DNA of 64,000 bases from Deinococcus sp. QL22 (GCF_023370075.1 NZ_CP097154.1:124001-188000), one strand, 5' to 3'. Positions 52,880 through 63,425 are shown, counted from the first letter of the stretch. Numbers and translations: made by a program. The notes: generated by a model not told the origin, from the letters alone.

Positions 52880-54109
52880 ATGCACCCTAATAAAACCCTA
52901 TCCAAACCCATGTTGAGCGGCACATTCGTTCGTCATCTCTCGGTTGGCCTGATTTCCTCGGCTCTCCTGTTGGGCGGAGCGCAGGCCGCCACCATCAAGC
53001 TGGCAACCATCAGCCCGCTCAGTGGGAGCCTCACGGCCATCGGGTCAGAGGTCAAGCGCGGTGCAGAGTTGGCCGTGCAGGAGCAGGCCAAAGCATTCAA
53101 GGCGCTGGGGCACGATCTGGTCTTGGCACCGTTCGACGATCAGGCGTCGGCCACGTTGGGCACGCAAATTGCCGGAACAGTGCTGGCCGATAAAAACATC
53201 CTGGGCGTGGTGGGGGCACTGAATTCCAGCGTATCTAACGTGGTCGCTGCCGCTTTTGCGCCGGGCAAACTGGCCATGATTTCGCCTGCCAGCACCAACG
53301 ACCAACTGACGCGCAACAACTGGATGCACTTTAGCCGCGTGGTGTCGGCTGACAGCGCACAGGGCGTGGCCGCTGCCAACTACATTGCCGACGAACTGAA
53401 AGCCACCAGCGTCTACGTTATTTCCGACAATACGGCCTATGGCAACGGCCTGACCAAAGTGCTCCTGACCAACCTGACCAAGCGCAAAGTAAAGGTGGCG
53501 GACTACACAGGCGCGTCTACTCCTGCCCAAATCGCCGAAGTGATTAAGAAAGTGAAGACCAGCAAAGCCAACGTGGTCTACTTTGGCGGCACCGACGACA
53601 CAGGCGCGGCGCTGGTGAAGGGACTGCGTACCGCTGGTGTCAAGGCCACTTTTATGGGCGGCGACGGTCTGGATTCGCCCAGCTTTCTCAAGCGTGCCGG
53701 AATCGCGGGCGCAGGCGTGGTGTACACCACCGGCTTCGGCCCCGTCAGCGCCTTTTCCAACGCCCTGACCTTTACCAACAAGTATCAGGCTGCCTACGGA
53801 GCCAAGCCCAGCGGCGTGGCCGTCTACGCCTATGACGCCGCCAACGTGATGCTGGACGCCATGAAAAACGCCCTGAAGACGGTAGGAACCGTGCCTACGC
53901 GGGTGCAGGTGTCCGAAGCTGTCCGCAAGGTCAATCTGCCCGCCTGCTTCGACGGCGACACCTCAAGCTGCGTGACCATCACCGGCGCGGTGGGCTTTTC
54001 CAGCAGCGGAGAGCGGATGCGTTCGCGCCTGCTGATCATGAAGTTCGACAACTTGTTGCAGGCCCAGGTGGCTAAGATTCAAATCGTGAATGCAGAAAGC
54101 TTGAAGTAA
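52880..54109 (+). CDS. branched-chain amino-acid-type ABC substrate-binding protein
   Basis: A 409-aa periplasmic-binding-protein type I (LivK-like). A basic N terminus and hydrophobic core ([15 protein letters not shown]) form a signal peptide with likely cleavage after AQA near residue 36. Mature features: [69 protein letters not shown], and [13 protein letters not shown]. Likely ligands are amino acids or amides. No permease or ATPase genes are adjacent, so it is an orphan of an ABC system encoded elsewhere. A strong hairpin follows. Confidence 0.9.
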   Translation: MHPNKTLSKPMLSGTFVRHLSVGLISSALLLGGAQAATIKLATISPLSGSLTAIGSEVKRGAELAVQEQAKAFKALGHDLVLAPFDDQASATLGTQIAGTVLADKNILGVVGALNSSVSNVVAAAFAPGKLAMISPASTNDQLTRNNWMHFSRVVSADSAQGVAAANYIADELKATSVYVISDNTAYGNGLTKVLLTNLTKRKVKVADYTGASTPAQIAEVIKKVKTSKANVVYFGGTDDTGAALVKGLRTAGVKATFMGGDGLDSPSFLKRAGIAGAGVVYTTGFGPVSAFSNALTFTNKYQAAYGAKPSGVAVYAYDAANVMLDAMKNALKTVGTVPTRVQVSEAVRKVNLPACFDGDTSSCVTITGAVGFSSSGERMRSRLLIMKFDNLLQAQVAKIQIVNAESLK

Positions 54110-54127
54110 CCGATCCCAACTCACCGC

Positions 54128-54164
54128 GAACAGGGCCGACATGGAATCCGTGTCGGCCCTGTTC
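54128..54164 (+). terminator. strong hairpin after binding-protein gene
   Basis: A perfect 14-bp stem: GAACAGGGCCGACA (54128-54141) with its complement at 54151-54164 around a 9-base loop. No T-run follows, but stem strength makes termination or 3'-end protection likely. Confidence 0.75.
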
Positions 54165-54285
54165 ATTGACGCGGCCACCCCCCGTCCATCTTCCTTCAGT
54201 CCGTCTCCTGGCAACTTGCTCCGCAGCGGGCGAAGACCGTGAGGGCAATAGTAGGACTTTGTCACTCTGCATCGAACAGTAGAGC

Positions 54286-54690
54286 TTACGGCTGTGGTTC
54301 GTGCCTCTCTTCCAACTGGAAGTTCAAATGAGCCACGGGATGGGTCGCTGCTCGGGCTCGCAATCCCTGCCCAATGGCCTCGCGAAGCAGGGTACAAGAG
54401 CTCGAGAAACTCGTGGTCCCCAGCCTCTGAGCGTCGTCAAGGAAGCCCGACCTTTCGAAGATCTCCAAGACATCTGTTCGAATCCCAAGTTCAGCGAACT
54501 TGCGGTTGCGAAAAGGATTGAGGCAATACCGCTCTGCTTCGGTCGTGCTCACGAGACCCTGTTCGACAGCGTCGAGGACGCCAAGCAGTTGAAACAAGAG
54601 CACTTTCCCGAGTTGAGCCATGTCTTCAGGATGAACAGAGATGTGGAGGTTGAGCAGGATCGCACTTCCGAGGTGCAGCACAGTGAGCAC
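54286..54690 (-). CDS. small protein beside the transposase, DUF3969-like
   Basis: A 134-aa frame with coding-like sequence: LLGVLDAVEQGLVSTTEAERYCLNPF then ELGIRTDVLEIFERSGFLDDAQRL. The layout (small helical domain, Glu-Ala-Glu-Arg, Asn/Phe-Pro, acidic end) recalls DUF3969 proteins of unknown function. Only a GTG at 54690 can start it, right after the transposase stop, so the real N terminus may have been displaced by insertion. No ribosome-binding site is evident. It could be a broken host gene or a passenger of the element. Family link is tentative. Confidence 0.45.
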   Translation of the reverse strand: MLTVLHLGSAILLNLHISVHPEDMAQLGKVLLFQLLGVLDAVEQGLVSTTEAERYCLNPFRNRKFAELGIRTDVLEIFERSGFLDDAQRLGTTSFSSSCTLLREAIGQGLRARAATHPVAHLNFQLEERHEPQP

Positions 54691-54691
54691 A

Positions 54692-55938
54692 TCAGAAGGT
54701 TCGGAGAGATTCCAAGGCTTGACGGACCGCTCTTCTGGCCTGCGGCACGGTCAAGCCTTGGAAACGTTCTCCCGGTGGAGACCGCAGGGTTTGGAGAAAC
54801 AGGAGCGTCAGCAGCACGAGGACAACGTGATGTTCAAGCCCTCGCAGAGAGCGTCCTTCAAAGTGGTCGAGACAGAGCTCCTCCTTGCATTGCAGATGGA
54901 GAACTTCGCAGGCCCACCTCGCTTTGAGATCGCGAACCAGGTGCGTCAATGCGTGGAGGCTGAATGAGTGGTGGCGTAGTATTTCACCCCTCCTCCGCGG
55001 CGCTTTTCCCCCACAATCCAGACCTCCTCACCCGGAAGGTGGAGACCTCGCTTGTTCGGAACTCCGTCAGCGATGCGGACCCGCATCGCGACCCAGCGGG
55101 AGGTCTTTCCGCCTTTGGCGGTATACCAGCGGTGGGGCGGGAAGCCGTTAAGCACGTCTTTTACAGCGCGTGCACGTTCACTGAGGATGGGATGTTTGCC
55201 TAGTCGACCACCCGTCTGTTGTGGTGGGTCCGTCAGCGTCACTTGCAGGCTGAAAACCTTCTGGATCCCAACAATGCCCACGGCCCAGGTCAGACCACGT
55301 TGCGTTAACGCCTGGCGGAACTCTTTCCCAATAGCGTACCCGGCATCGGCCAGCACAACCCGGAACATTACGCCTGCCTCGCGCACGCGATCCAGTTCTT
55401 CCAAGGCAATCTCGCTTTTGGACTTGTACTGCTGGCGTTCCGGTGAAACGCCAGCGTGGCGACACCGTTCTGGATGTTCGATCCAAGAGGTGGGGAGGAA
55501 CAAGCGCATCCCCAGTGGGGCAACGAGACGACCATCGGACAAGGTCAGCGTGACGAGGGATTGGCACTGGGCGATCTTCCCGAGGGCCCCGCACTACTGG
55601 TGGGTGACGCCGACACTCGCGTCGCCACTCTTCGGTAACGCAGTGTCATCGATGATCAGCACGGCATTCTTGCCGCCACACAAGTCTTGGGCGTGCTGTC
55701 CGAACACGCCTTCAAACGCCCCTGGATCCCACGCACTGACATTCAGGAAGTGATGCAGCCGCTGGTACGGCATCCGAACGTGCTTAGCCCATCGCTGAGC
55801 ACTCTTGCGCTCCAGCGGTGCCAACAACCCTTGCCCATATCGGCGAAGGCAGGCCCGCTGCTTGCAGTTGTCAAGCAGGTTCACGTAAGTCGACAGGAAG
55901 CCACCGAATGCTCGCTGCCAATTCCTCGGGATCGTCAT
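54692..55938 (-). pseudogene. IS701-family transposase, inactivated
   Basis: A DDE transposase of about 400 codons read from ATG at 55938. N-terminal part: [18 protein letters not shown] and [22 protein letters not shown] with the first catalytic Asp. A TAG stands where Tyr of HQYCGALGK is expected (after 55597), and the frame then continues unbroken through [17 protein letters not shown] (second Asp) to TTHSAST near 54955. There one base is missing (CCA to CA), and the end [20 protein letters not shown] is in the next frame. One nonsense and one frameshift, so it is inactive. Terminal inverted repeats were not found by eye, so element ends are not given. Confidence 0.85.
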
Positions 55939-56302
55939 GTCTCCAGCATGCTCCAGACGGGAACGCCGTCTTATACGGCATTCAAAAGTGACAAAGTCGT
56001 ATCAGGAAGTGTGCGGATTGCACAGAAATTAAGACTTGTATCGCCCCTGCTCGGTACAGCTGGCGGGCAACCTCAGTGTTCAAGGCGGCTGTCTTGATTG
56101 CAAGAGCAAGCAAGGCTGCCTTTCCAGATACCAGCTGGCGTGCCCGGCGCAGAGTACAACTGTTTGCGTCATTCATCTACCTAATGTGGCGGCTTGGATA
56201 CCGGGCGACCTCTGAACTTTCACTGGCCCAGCTGTCTAGTGAGAATTATGTGCTACATGGACAGGCACAGTAGAAACCTGAGTGAGGTACATCAGGCACC
56301 CT
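55939..56302. other. intergenic region between transposase relic and GGDEF-EAL gene
   Basis: About 360 bases with short frames on both strands (for example 56076-56273 plus, 55982-56176 minus) that I cannot support as genes. One end of the insertion element should lie near 55950-55990. No clear promoter for the next gene was seen. Confidence 0.35.
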
Positions 56303-59300
56303 ATGGAAACTCCACGGACAATTGCACCCATACTGACTGCGCCCAGCACGCTTGTGGGCTTGGCAGATGACCTGTCGGAGATGAGTCTGCCCACCGATTT
56401 GGTGGCCCACGAACTGTATAGGCGCGTGTTGGCTCTGGCAGTGCATACCATCCCTGGGACGTTGGCAGGACGGCTGTTCGGCCTAGAGGCTGATGGGACT
56501 TTCCGAATATGGGCCGCCACCGGGCAGGCTTTACAAATCTTGGAAGGCCTGCGCCTGGAGCAACGCCAACTGGTGTACGACCCAGCGCACCGAAGTACAT
56601 GGGTCGGTGGGCTACGCGCCGCCTTTGCCTCCAGCCTGCCCGCTGACGACATTGTGATACTGGATCGGGCGCAGCAAGCGGCCAATTCCTTTCTCTATCC
56701 AGACAGCCAGGGCTGCGGTTCGGCGCAGGTTCTGATTGTTCCGGTAGAGCTGGGAGGCAAGCTGCGGGCCGTGCTTCAGCTTGACCGACCTAACCGGGAA
56801 CAGTCCATCACTGGAACGACTCTGGACATGCCTTTGCTGGGAGCCGACTTGGCATTGGGACAATGGTGCGGGGCACAAGTGGCGCTGGTGATCCGGCATC
56901 TGGACAACGCTGCCAACTTGAAAGCTGAACAAAAAGAACTGAATTTGTTGAACCGGGCGCACGCAGCCGTGACGGGGGCGCAGGATCTAGAAGACCTGTT
57001 TCGGCGAATCATTGGGGCCGTCACTGAATTGTTGGGAATACAACACGTCACTATTGCTCTCCTAGACGGCGATGTGCTGGTGCCTCAGCAGCAGGCGGGC
57101 GGTGGGGTCTGGAGCCTCAGTTATCCGGTGACGTCGGGTGTGGCCGGACGGGTGGCCCGCACAGGCATTTCTGCTCTTTTGCCCGATGTGCGTCAAGACC
57201 CGGAATACGTAGAAGAACACGTAGACGTCATCAGTGAGCTGTGCGTGCCGCTGCTGGACGGCGACCGTGTGGTGGGCGTCCTCAATCTGGAATCCAGCAC
57301 CCAGCGCCTGACCCAGCAGGATTTGCGGCAAGTGCAGGCCCTCGGCGTGTGGCTGGGGAGGGCCATAGAGCGCGAGCGGTTGTACGTCGCCACCGAGCAG
57401 CAGCGTCGGGCGCTGGATTTGCTGCACTGCGTCCGAACCGCCGTCAGCCGTACGCTCGATGTTCAAGACACCATCCGGGCGGTCAATGAAAGCATCGCCC
57501 AAACGCTGGGGTATCCGCAGGTCAGCGTGTATTTTCGTGAGGGCGACGAGTTGGTGTTGCAGCATCAGATGGGGTACGAGCAGGTCTTAGATCGCCTGCC
57601 TATCACAAGTGGCGTGATGGGCCGGGTCGCCAGAACAGGGCAAGCGGCGTGGATCGAGGACATGGAAAAGGATCCCGAAGCCCTGAAAGCCATGGAGGGC
57701 ATTTCGTCTGAGGTCTGCGTGCCGCTTTACCTGAGCGGAGCAGTGGTGGGCGTGCTGAACGTAGAGAGCATGGGCGAGCGGCGCCTACGGGCGTGGGACG
57801 CCGAACTGATTACAGCGGTGGGCGAATACGTGCAGTACAGCTTGGAGCGGGCCTCGCTGCACGCCCAAGTCAAAGACCGGGAAGTGCTGTACCGCCTGCT
57901 GGCCGAACACACCAGCGATCTGGTCGGCCTGCATCACGCGGATGGCCGCCTGATCTATGTCAGCCCTAGCATTGCGCCGCTGCTGGGTTTTGCACCGTCA
58001 GACGCCGTGCTGCACGGGCCCGCACTGCTGGTACACCCCGAAGACCGCTATTACCTTCGGCGGGCGTTTCGGGTCAATGGGGAGCCGATTCGCTGGCGGC
58101 TTCGGCACCGGGATGGACGCTACATCTGGTTCGAAACAACCATCAGCCGGATTGACCAGGCTCCATACCGCACTGATGCCCAGCCCGGCCAGTTTTTGAC
58201 GTCTTCGCGCGATATTACGGAACGCCACGGAGCCGAAACCCGGTTGGCGTGGGCCGCCACCCATGACCCCCTGACCCATCTACCCAACCGCGCCCTGTTG
58301 TTCGAGCGCTTGAGTAGCGTGCTGCGGGCCGCCCAGCGCACCGGTCAACACGCTTACGCCGTGCTGTACCTCGACATGGATCGGTTTAAGATTATTAACG
58401 ACAGTCTGGGACACGCAGTCGGCGATGAGCTGTTGGTGGCCTTCGCTCACCGCCTCCAAAGCACCATGCGGCAAGGCGATCTGGTGGCAAGGCTGGGCGG
58501 CGATGAATTTGCCGTGCTGCTCGTCGATTGCCAGAACCCAGGCTCACAAGACGGCGGACTGACGGAGGCCAAGAGAGCGGCAGCGAGGCTGCAGTTGGCG
58601 CTGACTGAGCCTTTCCTGGTGGCGGGACGTGCCCTGCGTGTGGCCGTCAGTGTAGGGATCGCGCCGGGGCGGGTGGGCCACAACACACCGGGCGATGTGC
58701 TGCGCGACGCTGATCTGAGCATGTACCGGGCCAAACGAGACCGCCGGGAAACCGTGGCGACCTTTGACCTCAGCATGCATACCCGCGCCGTGCGGCAGTT
58801 GCAACTGGAAGCCGACTTGCCGCACGCCGCACGCTTGGGCCAACTTCAGCTGCACTTTCAACCCATCGTGAACCTGATTTCGGGGCAGCTTCACAGTGCG
58901 GAGGCGTTGGTGCGCTGGCAACATCCGCAATTGGGCCTGATTCCGCCGGACGAATTTATTCCGCTGGCCGAAGAATTAGACCTGATTACCGACCTGGGAG
59001 ACTGGGTGCTGCATTGTGCCTGTGCTACTTACACCGACTGGAATCCGGTCTCCATGAGTCTGAATGTCAATGTTTCGACTCGGCAATTTTTGAAAGAAGG
59101 GTTTGTGCAGCGGGTCGAGGCGGCGCTGAAGGCTCACGCGTTGCCCGCACACCGCCTGAATTTGGAAATTACCGAGAGTGCTTTGGTAGAAGATGTGGAT
59201 GAGGCCGCCCGGACACTTGCGGGACTGCGCTCCCTGGGTGTGCGCGTGCAAATTGACGATTTCGGTACCGGGCATTCGAGTTTGGCCTTCTTGCACCGCT

Positions 59301-59587
59301 TTCCGGTAAACGTTCTAAAGATTGACCGCGCCTTTATCGCCCACCTTGGAGAGGACGCCGTGAGCGCCAGCGTGGTGAAAACGGTGGTTCTGCTGGCTCA
59401 GGCGCTGGGTGCAGACGTAGTAGCAGAAGGCATTGAAACAGAACTGCACCGTAGCCATCTGCTGCATCTGGGCTGTCCGCTGGGGCAGGGCTATCTGTTT
59501 TCCAAGCCACTGCCCCCAAACGAATTCGCGGCGCAGTGGTTAAGCGCAGACAACATGGATCTGTCAACCCCGGCCCCAACATCCTAA
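56303..59587 (+). CDS. GAF-GAF-GAF-PAS-GGDEF-EAL cyclic-di-GMP enzyme
   Basis: A 1094-aa soluble signalling protein. GAF-like domains at about 20-200, 215-370 (PVTSGVAGRVARTG) and 375-525 (PITSGVMGRVARTG); PAS at ~540-660 (YRLLAEHTSDLVGLHHADGR); GGDEF at ~665-835 with DPLTHLPNRALLF, YLDMDRFKIINDSLGH and RLGGDEFAVLL; EAL at ~840-1085 with SAEALVRWQHP, NLEITESALVED, QIDDFGTGHSSLAFL, KIDRAF, AEGIE and QGYLFSKPL. Both catalytic motifs are intact, so it may make and degrade c-di-GMP; which prevails is unknown. GTG at 56282 is in frame upstream; ATG at 56303 is chosen but neither has a clear ribosome-binding site. Confidence 0.92.
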   Translation: METPRTIAPILTAPSTLVGLADDLSEMSLPTDLVAHELYRRVLALAVHTIPGTLAGRLFGLEADGTFRIWAATGQALQILEGLRLEQRQLVYDPAHRSTWVGGLRAAFASSLPADDIVILDRAQQAANSFLYPDSQGCGSAQVLIVPVELGGKLRAVLQLDRPNREQSITGTTLDMPLLGADLALGQWCGAQVALVIRHLDNAANLKAEQKELNLLNRAHAAVTGAQDLEDLFRRIIGAVTELLGIQHVTIALLDGDVLVPQQQAGGGVWSLSYPVTSGVAGRVARTGISALLPDVRQDPEYVEEHVDVISELCVPLLDGDRVVGVLNLESSTQRLTQQDLRQVQALGVWLGRAIERERLYVATEQQRRALDLLHCVRTAVSRTLDVQDTIRAVNESIAQTLGYPQVSVYFREGDELVLQHQMGYEQVLDRLPITSGVMGRVARTGQAAWIEDMEKDPEALKAMEGISSEVCVPLYLSGAVVGVLNVESMGERRLRAWDAELITAVGEYVQYSLERASLHAQVKDREVLYRLLAEHTSDLVGLHHADGRLIYVSPSIAPLLGFAPSDAVLHGPALLVHPEDRYYLRRAFRVNGEPIRWRLRHRDGRYIWFETTISRIDQAPYRTDAQPGQFLTSSRDITERHGAETRLAWAATHDPLTHLPNRALLFERLSSVLRAAQRTGQHAYAVLYLDMDRFKIINDSLGHAVGDELLVAFAHRLQSTMRQGDLVARLGGDEFAVLLVDCQNPGSQDGGLTEAKRAAARLQLALTEPFLVAGRALRVAVSVGIAPGRVGHNTPGDVLRDADLSMYRAKRDRRETVATFDLSMHTRAVRQLQLEADLPHAARLGQLQLHFQPIVNLISGQLHSAEALVRWQHPQLGLIPPDEFIPLAEELDLITDLGDWVLHCACATYTDWNPVSMSLNVNVSTRQFLKEGFVQRVEAALKAHALPAHRLNLEITESALVEDVDEAARTLAGLRSLGVRVQIDDFGTGHSSLAFLHRFPVNVLKIDRAFIAHLGEDAVSASVVKTVVLLAQALGADVVAEGIETELHRSHLLHLGCPLGQGYLFSKPLPPNEFAAQWLSADNMDLSTPAPTS

Positions 59588-59666
59588 AGGCTGTGTGGCT
59601 GGCACCGTAACGCGTGTTGGTATCCTTCTCACGGGGACTGGGGCAACCTCTTCCAGAATGTAAGTC

Positions 59667-60185
59667 ATGAAACACCTTTTGTTCCCCACCGTGGCCCAGG
59701 CCGACGCCTTCGTTCAAGACCTGCGCTCTCAGGGCGTTATCCGTGAGGAAATGGGCGAATCGCGCATCAACCGTAGCTCTAGCACTGGCATGACCTCCGG
59801 CACCCAGACCACCACCGAAGTCGTGGAACTGCGCGGCAACGCTGATGAAGCCGGCGAAGGCGCAGTGAAAGGCACAGGCCTCGGCGCAGTGGCCGGAGCC
59901 GTTGTCGGAGCCGCCGCCGTTGCCCTGACGGGCGGATTGGCCGCTGTGCCCGTGATTCTGGGCGCGGCAGCACTCGGCTCGGGCGTGGGCGCAGTTGGTG
60001 GCGCGTCGGTGGGTTACACCAGCGGCGAAGACACCGTGCACCATGTGTCGGATGTGAACGACGACCACTACGAGCGCATGAACAGCACTGTAGAGAGCGG
60101 TGGCCGCGCTATTGCCGTAGACGACAACATCCCCAGCGACGTGCTAGAAGCCGCTGTGATGCGTCACGGTGGACAGTTCGTCTGA
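59667..60185 (+). CDS. glycine-zipper general stress protein
   Basis: A 172-aa protein. The N terminus (MKHLLFPTVAQADAFVQDLRSQGV) has the look of the GSP17M-type domain. A polar Ser/Thr stretch and an acidic linker lead into a glycine/alanine-rich hydrophobic segment (residues ~70-115, repeated GAVAGAVVGAA and GSGVGAVGGASVG), typical of glycine-zipper membrane or pore-forming proteins. The C-terminal ~45 residues are charged. Annotated homologues are stress-induced and lack a known enzymatic role. A strong terminator follows. Confidence 0.75.
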   Translation: MKHLLFPTVAQADAFVQDLRSQGVIREEMGESRINRSSSTGMTSGTQTTTEVVELRGNADEAGEGAVKGTGLGAVAGAVVGAAAVALTGGLAAVPVILGAAALGSGVGAVGGASVGYTSGEDTVHHVSDVNDDHYERMNSTVESGGRAIAVDDNIPSDVLEAAVMRHGGQFV

Positions 60186-60217
60186 TCCGAGTTGAGCTAG
60201 AGCTGTAACCCCCAAAA

Positions 60218-60258
60218 GGAACGCCCCCCACTCTTATGCGTGGGGGGCGTTCCTTGTT
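60218..60258 (+). terminator. rho-independent terminator
   Basis: GGAACGCCCCCCAC (60218-60231) and its exact complement (60240-60253) form a 14-bp stem with an 8-base loop, extendable by two A-T pairs, followed by a T-rich tract. Confidence 0.9.
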
Positions 60259-60464
60259 GCTTTACCGCTGCGCTCCATCAACATCTCTCATCAGATCAAC
60301 CGCAACCAGATCAATAGTTCCTAGCGTCTTTCTATCGTCCTGCCGCGTTTAGACTCGTTTTGCGCTTCCTTCAGAATCCATCCACAGAGTAAGCCAAGCC
60401 GCCGAATCACCAGTTGAGAGGCCGCCAAAGTGGGGAATGCAACCTGAATACAAGGGAATGGGCC

Positions 60465-61310
60465 ATGTCTTCTGACCAGCAGCGTGCCAACACGAATGGG
60501 CAGAGACCAGCAGCATTTGGCAGCGCAACCTCGTTTGACGGGCCGCTGGAACCGCAGGCGTCCACCACAGGCGCGAGCATGGGCCTGCTGGAGCGCGGCG
60601 TGGTGGCAGTGGCCGGCGCCAGCCTCGCAGCGCTGGGCCTGCGCGGGCATCCATTTGCACGCATCGCACTCATGGGCGCGGGCATTGGCCTGACCATCGT
60701 GGCGGCGCAGGGGAAAAACCCACTGGCAACGGCCCTCAAAATTCAGCAAGACCCCGACACGGGCGAAACCCTGGTCAGCGACGCCGTGACCATTGCCAAG
60801 CCCGCCGACGCGCTGTACGCCATCTGGCGCAAGTTGGAAAACCTGCCGCAACTGATGACTCACCTTCAGGAAGTGCGCGTGTTGGACGAAAAACGTTCTC
60901 ATTGGACGGTGAAGGCTCCGGTGGGGACGGTGGGTTGGGACGCCGAAATTACGGCGGATGAACCGGGCCAGCGAATCGCCTGGCAGTCGTTACCCGGTGC
61001 AAGCATAGAGAACAGCGGGGAAGTCATTTTTCGCACAGCTCCCGGCAAACGCGGCACAGAAGTGATCGTGCGCCTGCGCTACAAGCCTCCGGGCGGCACG
61101 GCGGGCGCAGTGGTAGCCCGGATTGCCGGGCAGGAACCCTCACAGCAACTTCGTGACGATCTGATGCGCTTTAAGCGGGAGCAGGAATTGGGATTTGCAC
61201 CCACCACCGAAGGACAGACCAGCGGACGGGCAGCGAGCGAGGCCAAAAAATTGGCCGGAAAAGGAGAGCAGATGCAGGCAGGCAAACAGGCACAGGGGGA
61301 CAATCAATGA
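60465..61310 (+). CDS. membrane-associated SRPBCC (START-like) protein
   Basis: A 281-aa protein. After a polar lead, residues ~40-90 hold two hydrophobic stretches ([36 protein letters not shown]) resembling DUF2892-type membrane hairpins. Residues ~105-240 form an SRPBCC/cyclase-like lipid-binding domain: [39 protein letters not shown], and [13 protein letters not shown]. The tail is Lys/Gln/Ala-rich. AAGGGA nine bases before ATG at 60465 sets the start; the frame is open to 60414. It overlaps the dehydrogenase gene by ATGA. Partner or ligand unknown. Confidence 0.8.
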   Translation: MSSDQQRANTNGQRPAAFGSATSFDGPLEPQASTTGASMGLLERGVVAVAGASLAALGLRGHPFARIALMGAGIGLTIVAAQGKNPLATALKIQQDPDTGETLVSDAVTIAKPADALYAIWRKLENLPQLMTHLQEVRVLDEKRSHWTVKAPVGTVGWDAEITADEPGQRIAWQSLPGASIENSGEVIFRTAPGKRGTEVIVRLRYKPPGGTAGAVVARIAGQEPSQQLRDDLMRFKREQELGFAPTTEGQTSGRAASEAKKLAGKGEQMQAGKQAQGDNQ

Positions 61311-62503
61311 AAGCGCTGATCTGGCAGGGCACCAACAAAGTAGGCATCGAAACCGTGCCTGACCCGACGCTGCTGCTCCCCAGCGACGCCATCGTCAAAA
61401 TCACTTCTACCGCCATCTGCGGCTCCGATCTGCACCTGCTGGACGGCTACATTCCCAGCATGGAAAAGGGCGACATCATGGGCCATGAGTTCATGGGCGA
61501 AGTGGTGGAAGTGGGTAAGGACGTGAAGCGCCTGAAGGTGGGTGACCGCGTGATCGTGCCCTTCAACATTGCCTGCGGCCTGTGCGACCACTGCACGCGG
61601 GGCAATTACAGCGCCTGCGACAACACCAACCCCAATCACCGGATGGCCGAAGCCCTCTACGGCGCAGTCAGCGGTGGCGGACTTTTCGGGTACTCACACA
61701 TTTACGGCGGTTATGCGGGCGGCCAAGCCCAGTACGTGCGCGTGCCGTTTGCCGACGTGGGCGGCTTCAAAATAGAATCCAACCTCCGCGACGATCAGGT
61801 GTTGTTCCTGACCGATATTTTCCCCACCGGGTATCAGGCTGCCGAGAACTGCCAGATCGTGAAGGGGCGCGACGTGGTGGCCGTGTTCGGGGCCGGGCCA
61901 GTGGGACAATTTGCCGCCCGCAGTGCCCAGATGTTGGGGGCCGCCAAGGTGATCATCGTAGACCGCGTGCCGGAGCGCCTGAAAATGGCCGAAGCCGCAG
62001 GCATAGAGACCATCAACTATGAGCAGACCGATGTGCTGATTGCCCTGCGCGAAGCAACTGGTGGGCGCGGCCCCGACCACGTGATCGACGCGGTAGGTCT
62101 GGAGGCGCACGGACACGGCCCCGGCGCGCTGATGGACACTGCCAAGCAAAAAATGCGGCTAAATTTTGACCGGATTACGGCGCTGCGCTGGGCGATTCTG
62201 AGTTGCGCCAAAGGCGGCACCGTGAGTATGCCGGGTGTGTACGGCGGGCTGGTCGACAAAATGCCGATGGGCGCGGCGTTTGCCAAGGGGTTGGTGTTCC
62301 GCATGGGCCAGACGCATACGCACCGCTACGTCAGGCCGCTGCTGGCGCACATCGAAAAGGGCGACATAGATCCCAGCTTCGTGATTACCCACCGCGCCAC
62401 GCTGGACGAAGCGCCGGAGCTGTACAAAACCTTCCGCGAGAAGCACGACGGTTGTATCAAGGTGGTGCTTGACCCCTGGGGACAGCTCGCCGGGAAAGCC
62501 TGA
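61307..62503 (+). CDS. zinc-dependent alcohol dehydrogenase
   Basis: A 398-aa medium-chain dehydrogenase of the type often called glutathione-independent formaldehyde dehydrogenase. Catalytic zinc ligands in [14 protein letters not shown] and [14 protein letters not shown]; structural zinc in [19 protein letters not shown] site [18 protein letters not shown]. The insertion around [20 protein letters not shown] is typical of this subgroup. GGGGGA six bases before ATG, which overlaps the preceding stop. Substrate may be an aldehyde or a polyol; not determined. Confidence 0.9.
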   Translation: MKALIWQGTNKVGIETVPDPTLLLPSDAIVKITSTAICGSDLHLLDGYIPSMEKGDIMGHEFMGEVVEVGKDVKRLKVGDRVIVPFNIACGLCDHCTRGNYSACDNTNPNHRMAEALYGAVSGGGLFGYSHIYGGYAGGQAQYVRVPFADVGGFKIESNLRDDQVLFLTDIFPTGYQAAENCQIVKGRDVVAVFGAGPVGQFAARSAQMLGAAKVIIVDRVPERLKMAEAAGIETINYEQTDVLIALREATGGRGPDHVIDAVGLEAHGHGPGALMDTAKQKMRLNFDRITALRWAILSCAKGGTVSMPGVYGGLVDKMPMGAAFAKGLVFRMGQTHTHRYVRPLLAHIEKGDIDPSFVITHRATLDEAPELYKTFREKHDGCIKVVLDPWGQLAGKA

Positions 62504-62521
62504 GCCAGAAAGAGTAAAGAA

Positions 62522-62556
62522 AGAGGCGAGCCAAGTTGGTCGCCTCTGCTTTTATT
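62522..62556. terminator. terminator between convergent genes
   Basis: AGAGGCGA (62522-62529) pairs with TCGCCTCT (62540-62547); GCTTTTATT follows on the plus strand. It ends the dehydrogenase transcript before the convergent VOC gene. Confidence 0.7.
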
Positions 62557-62585
62557 GTTGGCTGGGTAGGGCAATAGACCTGACC

Positions 62586-63425
62586 TTACTTCGCTGCCAC
62601 AAACTCGAAAACATGGCCTTCCGGGTCGCGCACCGCCAGCCCCTCTTTGTCCTGAATGTAGGGCAAACCCGCCGCCTTCACCAATTCGGCCACCGCATCT
62701 ACATCGGCGTAAAAGCGGGCGTGGACATGATCGCCGCCCAGCATGTCGGCCAATCCCACCTGCGGATCCCAGGTATACAGCCAACGCCGGGGTGTGCCGT
62801 TGCCGTCTTCCTCAGCTTCCGGCCCCAGCGTGAATTGCGCGAAGTTGCGGTCATCCTGCTCCTTGGCAAAGGCGAATCCGTAGGCACGGGGCAGACGCTC
62901 CAGCATGGCCGGATAGTCGCCAAAGCCGAGTGCTATCTCGCGCAGGCCAAAGACGGGGAGCGCGTGGGTAGGGCGTTCTATCGGTTTCGGCAAAAAGTGA
63001 GGCCGCCGCTCATCGTTCAGATCTACGCCGCGTAACTCCAGGCCGTGCCCGAATGGATCGTAGAAATATAGTGTCCAATCGGGGCGGTCTTCGGTGCCCA
63101 GATTGATCTCTGTCCATTCCAGCCCCTGTGCGTCCAGCAGGGTTTTGCAGTCTTCAAGGGATTCAGGCAGAATCTGGAAGGCATAGTGCAGATGCGACGC
63201 GCCGCGTGCCCGCAGGGGGGCCAGCCGGGGCGAATTGACCTGCCGCGTGATCGGTTTCCAGAGCGTCAGCGTTTGATGCAGATTGACCTCAAATTCCGCT
63301 ACGCCCTGTTCCTCATCGTGGTGCAGGAGCCGCAGCCCCAGCACTTGCCCATAAAAGCGCACGCCACGCGGCAGATGATTGACCTCCAGGGTGACGCCTG
63401 CCAGATCCAGAATCGGGGAACTCAT
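62586..63425 (-). CDS. VOC-family (glyoxalase/extradiol dioxygenase) protein
   Basis: A 279-aa two-module vicinal-oxygen-chelate protein. Module 1 (~10-135): VTLEVNHLPRGVRFYGQVLG, SHLHYAFQI, DPFGHGLELRG. Module 2 (~160-278): REIALGFGDYPAMLE, DHVHARFYADVD, and DPEGHVFEFVA at the end. His in HVHARFY and Glu in FEFV are likely metal ligands. Catechol 2,3-dioxygenase-like or glyoxalase function is possible; the substrate cannot be told. No ribosome-binding site is visible before ATG at 63425. Confidence 0.82.
   Translation of the reverse strand: MSSPILDLAGVTLEVNHLPRGVRFYGQVLGLRLLHHDEEQGVAEFEVNLHQTLTLWKPITRQVNSPRLAPLRARGASHLHYAFQILPESLEDCKTLLDAQGLEWTEINLGTEDRPDWTLYFYDPFGHGLELRGVDLNDERRPHFLPKPIERPTHALPVFGLREIALGFGDYPAMLERLPRAYGFAFAKEQDDRNFAQFTLGPEAEEDGNGTPRRWLYTWDPQVGLADMLGGDHVHARFYADVDAVAELVKAAGLPYIQDKEGLAVRDPEGHVFEFVAAK

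Noticed and set aside
54473..54490. GTTCGAATCC motif like a tRNA T-loop
   Set aside because: No pairing T-stem, acceptor stem or anticodon arm could be built around it, and it lies within a coding-like frame.
56076..56273. Plus-strand 65-codon ORF before the GGDEF-EAL gene
   Set aside because: Has no ribosome-binding site or recognisable motif; probably a chance frame near the end of the insertion element.
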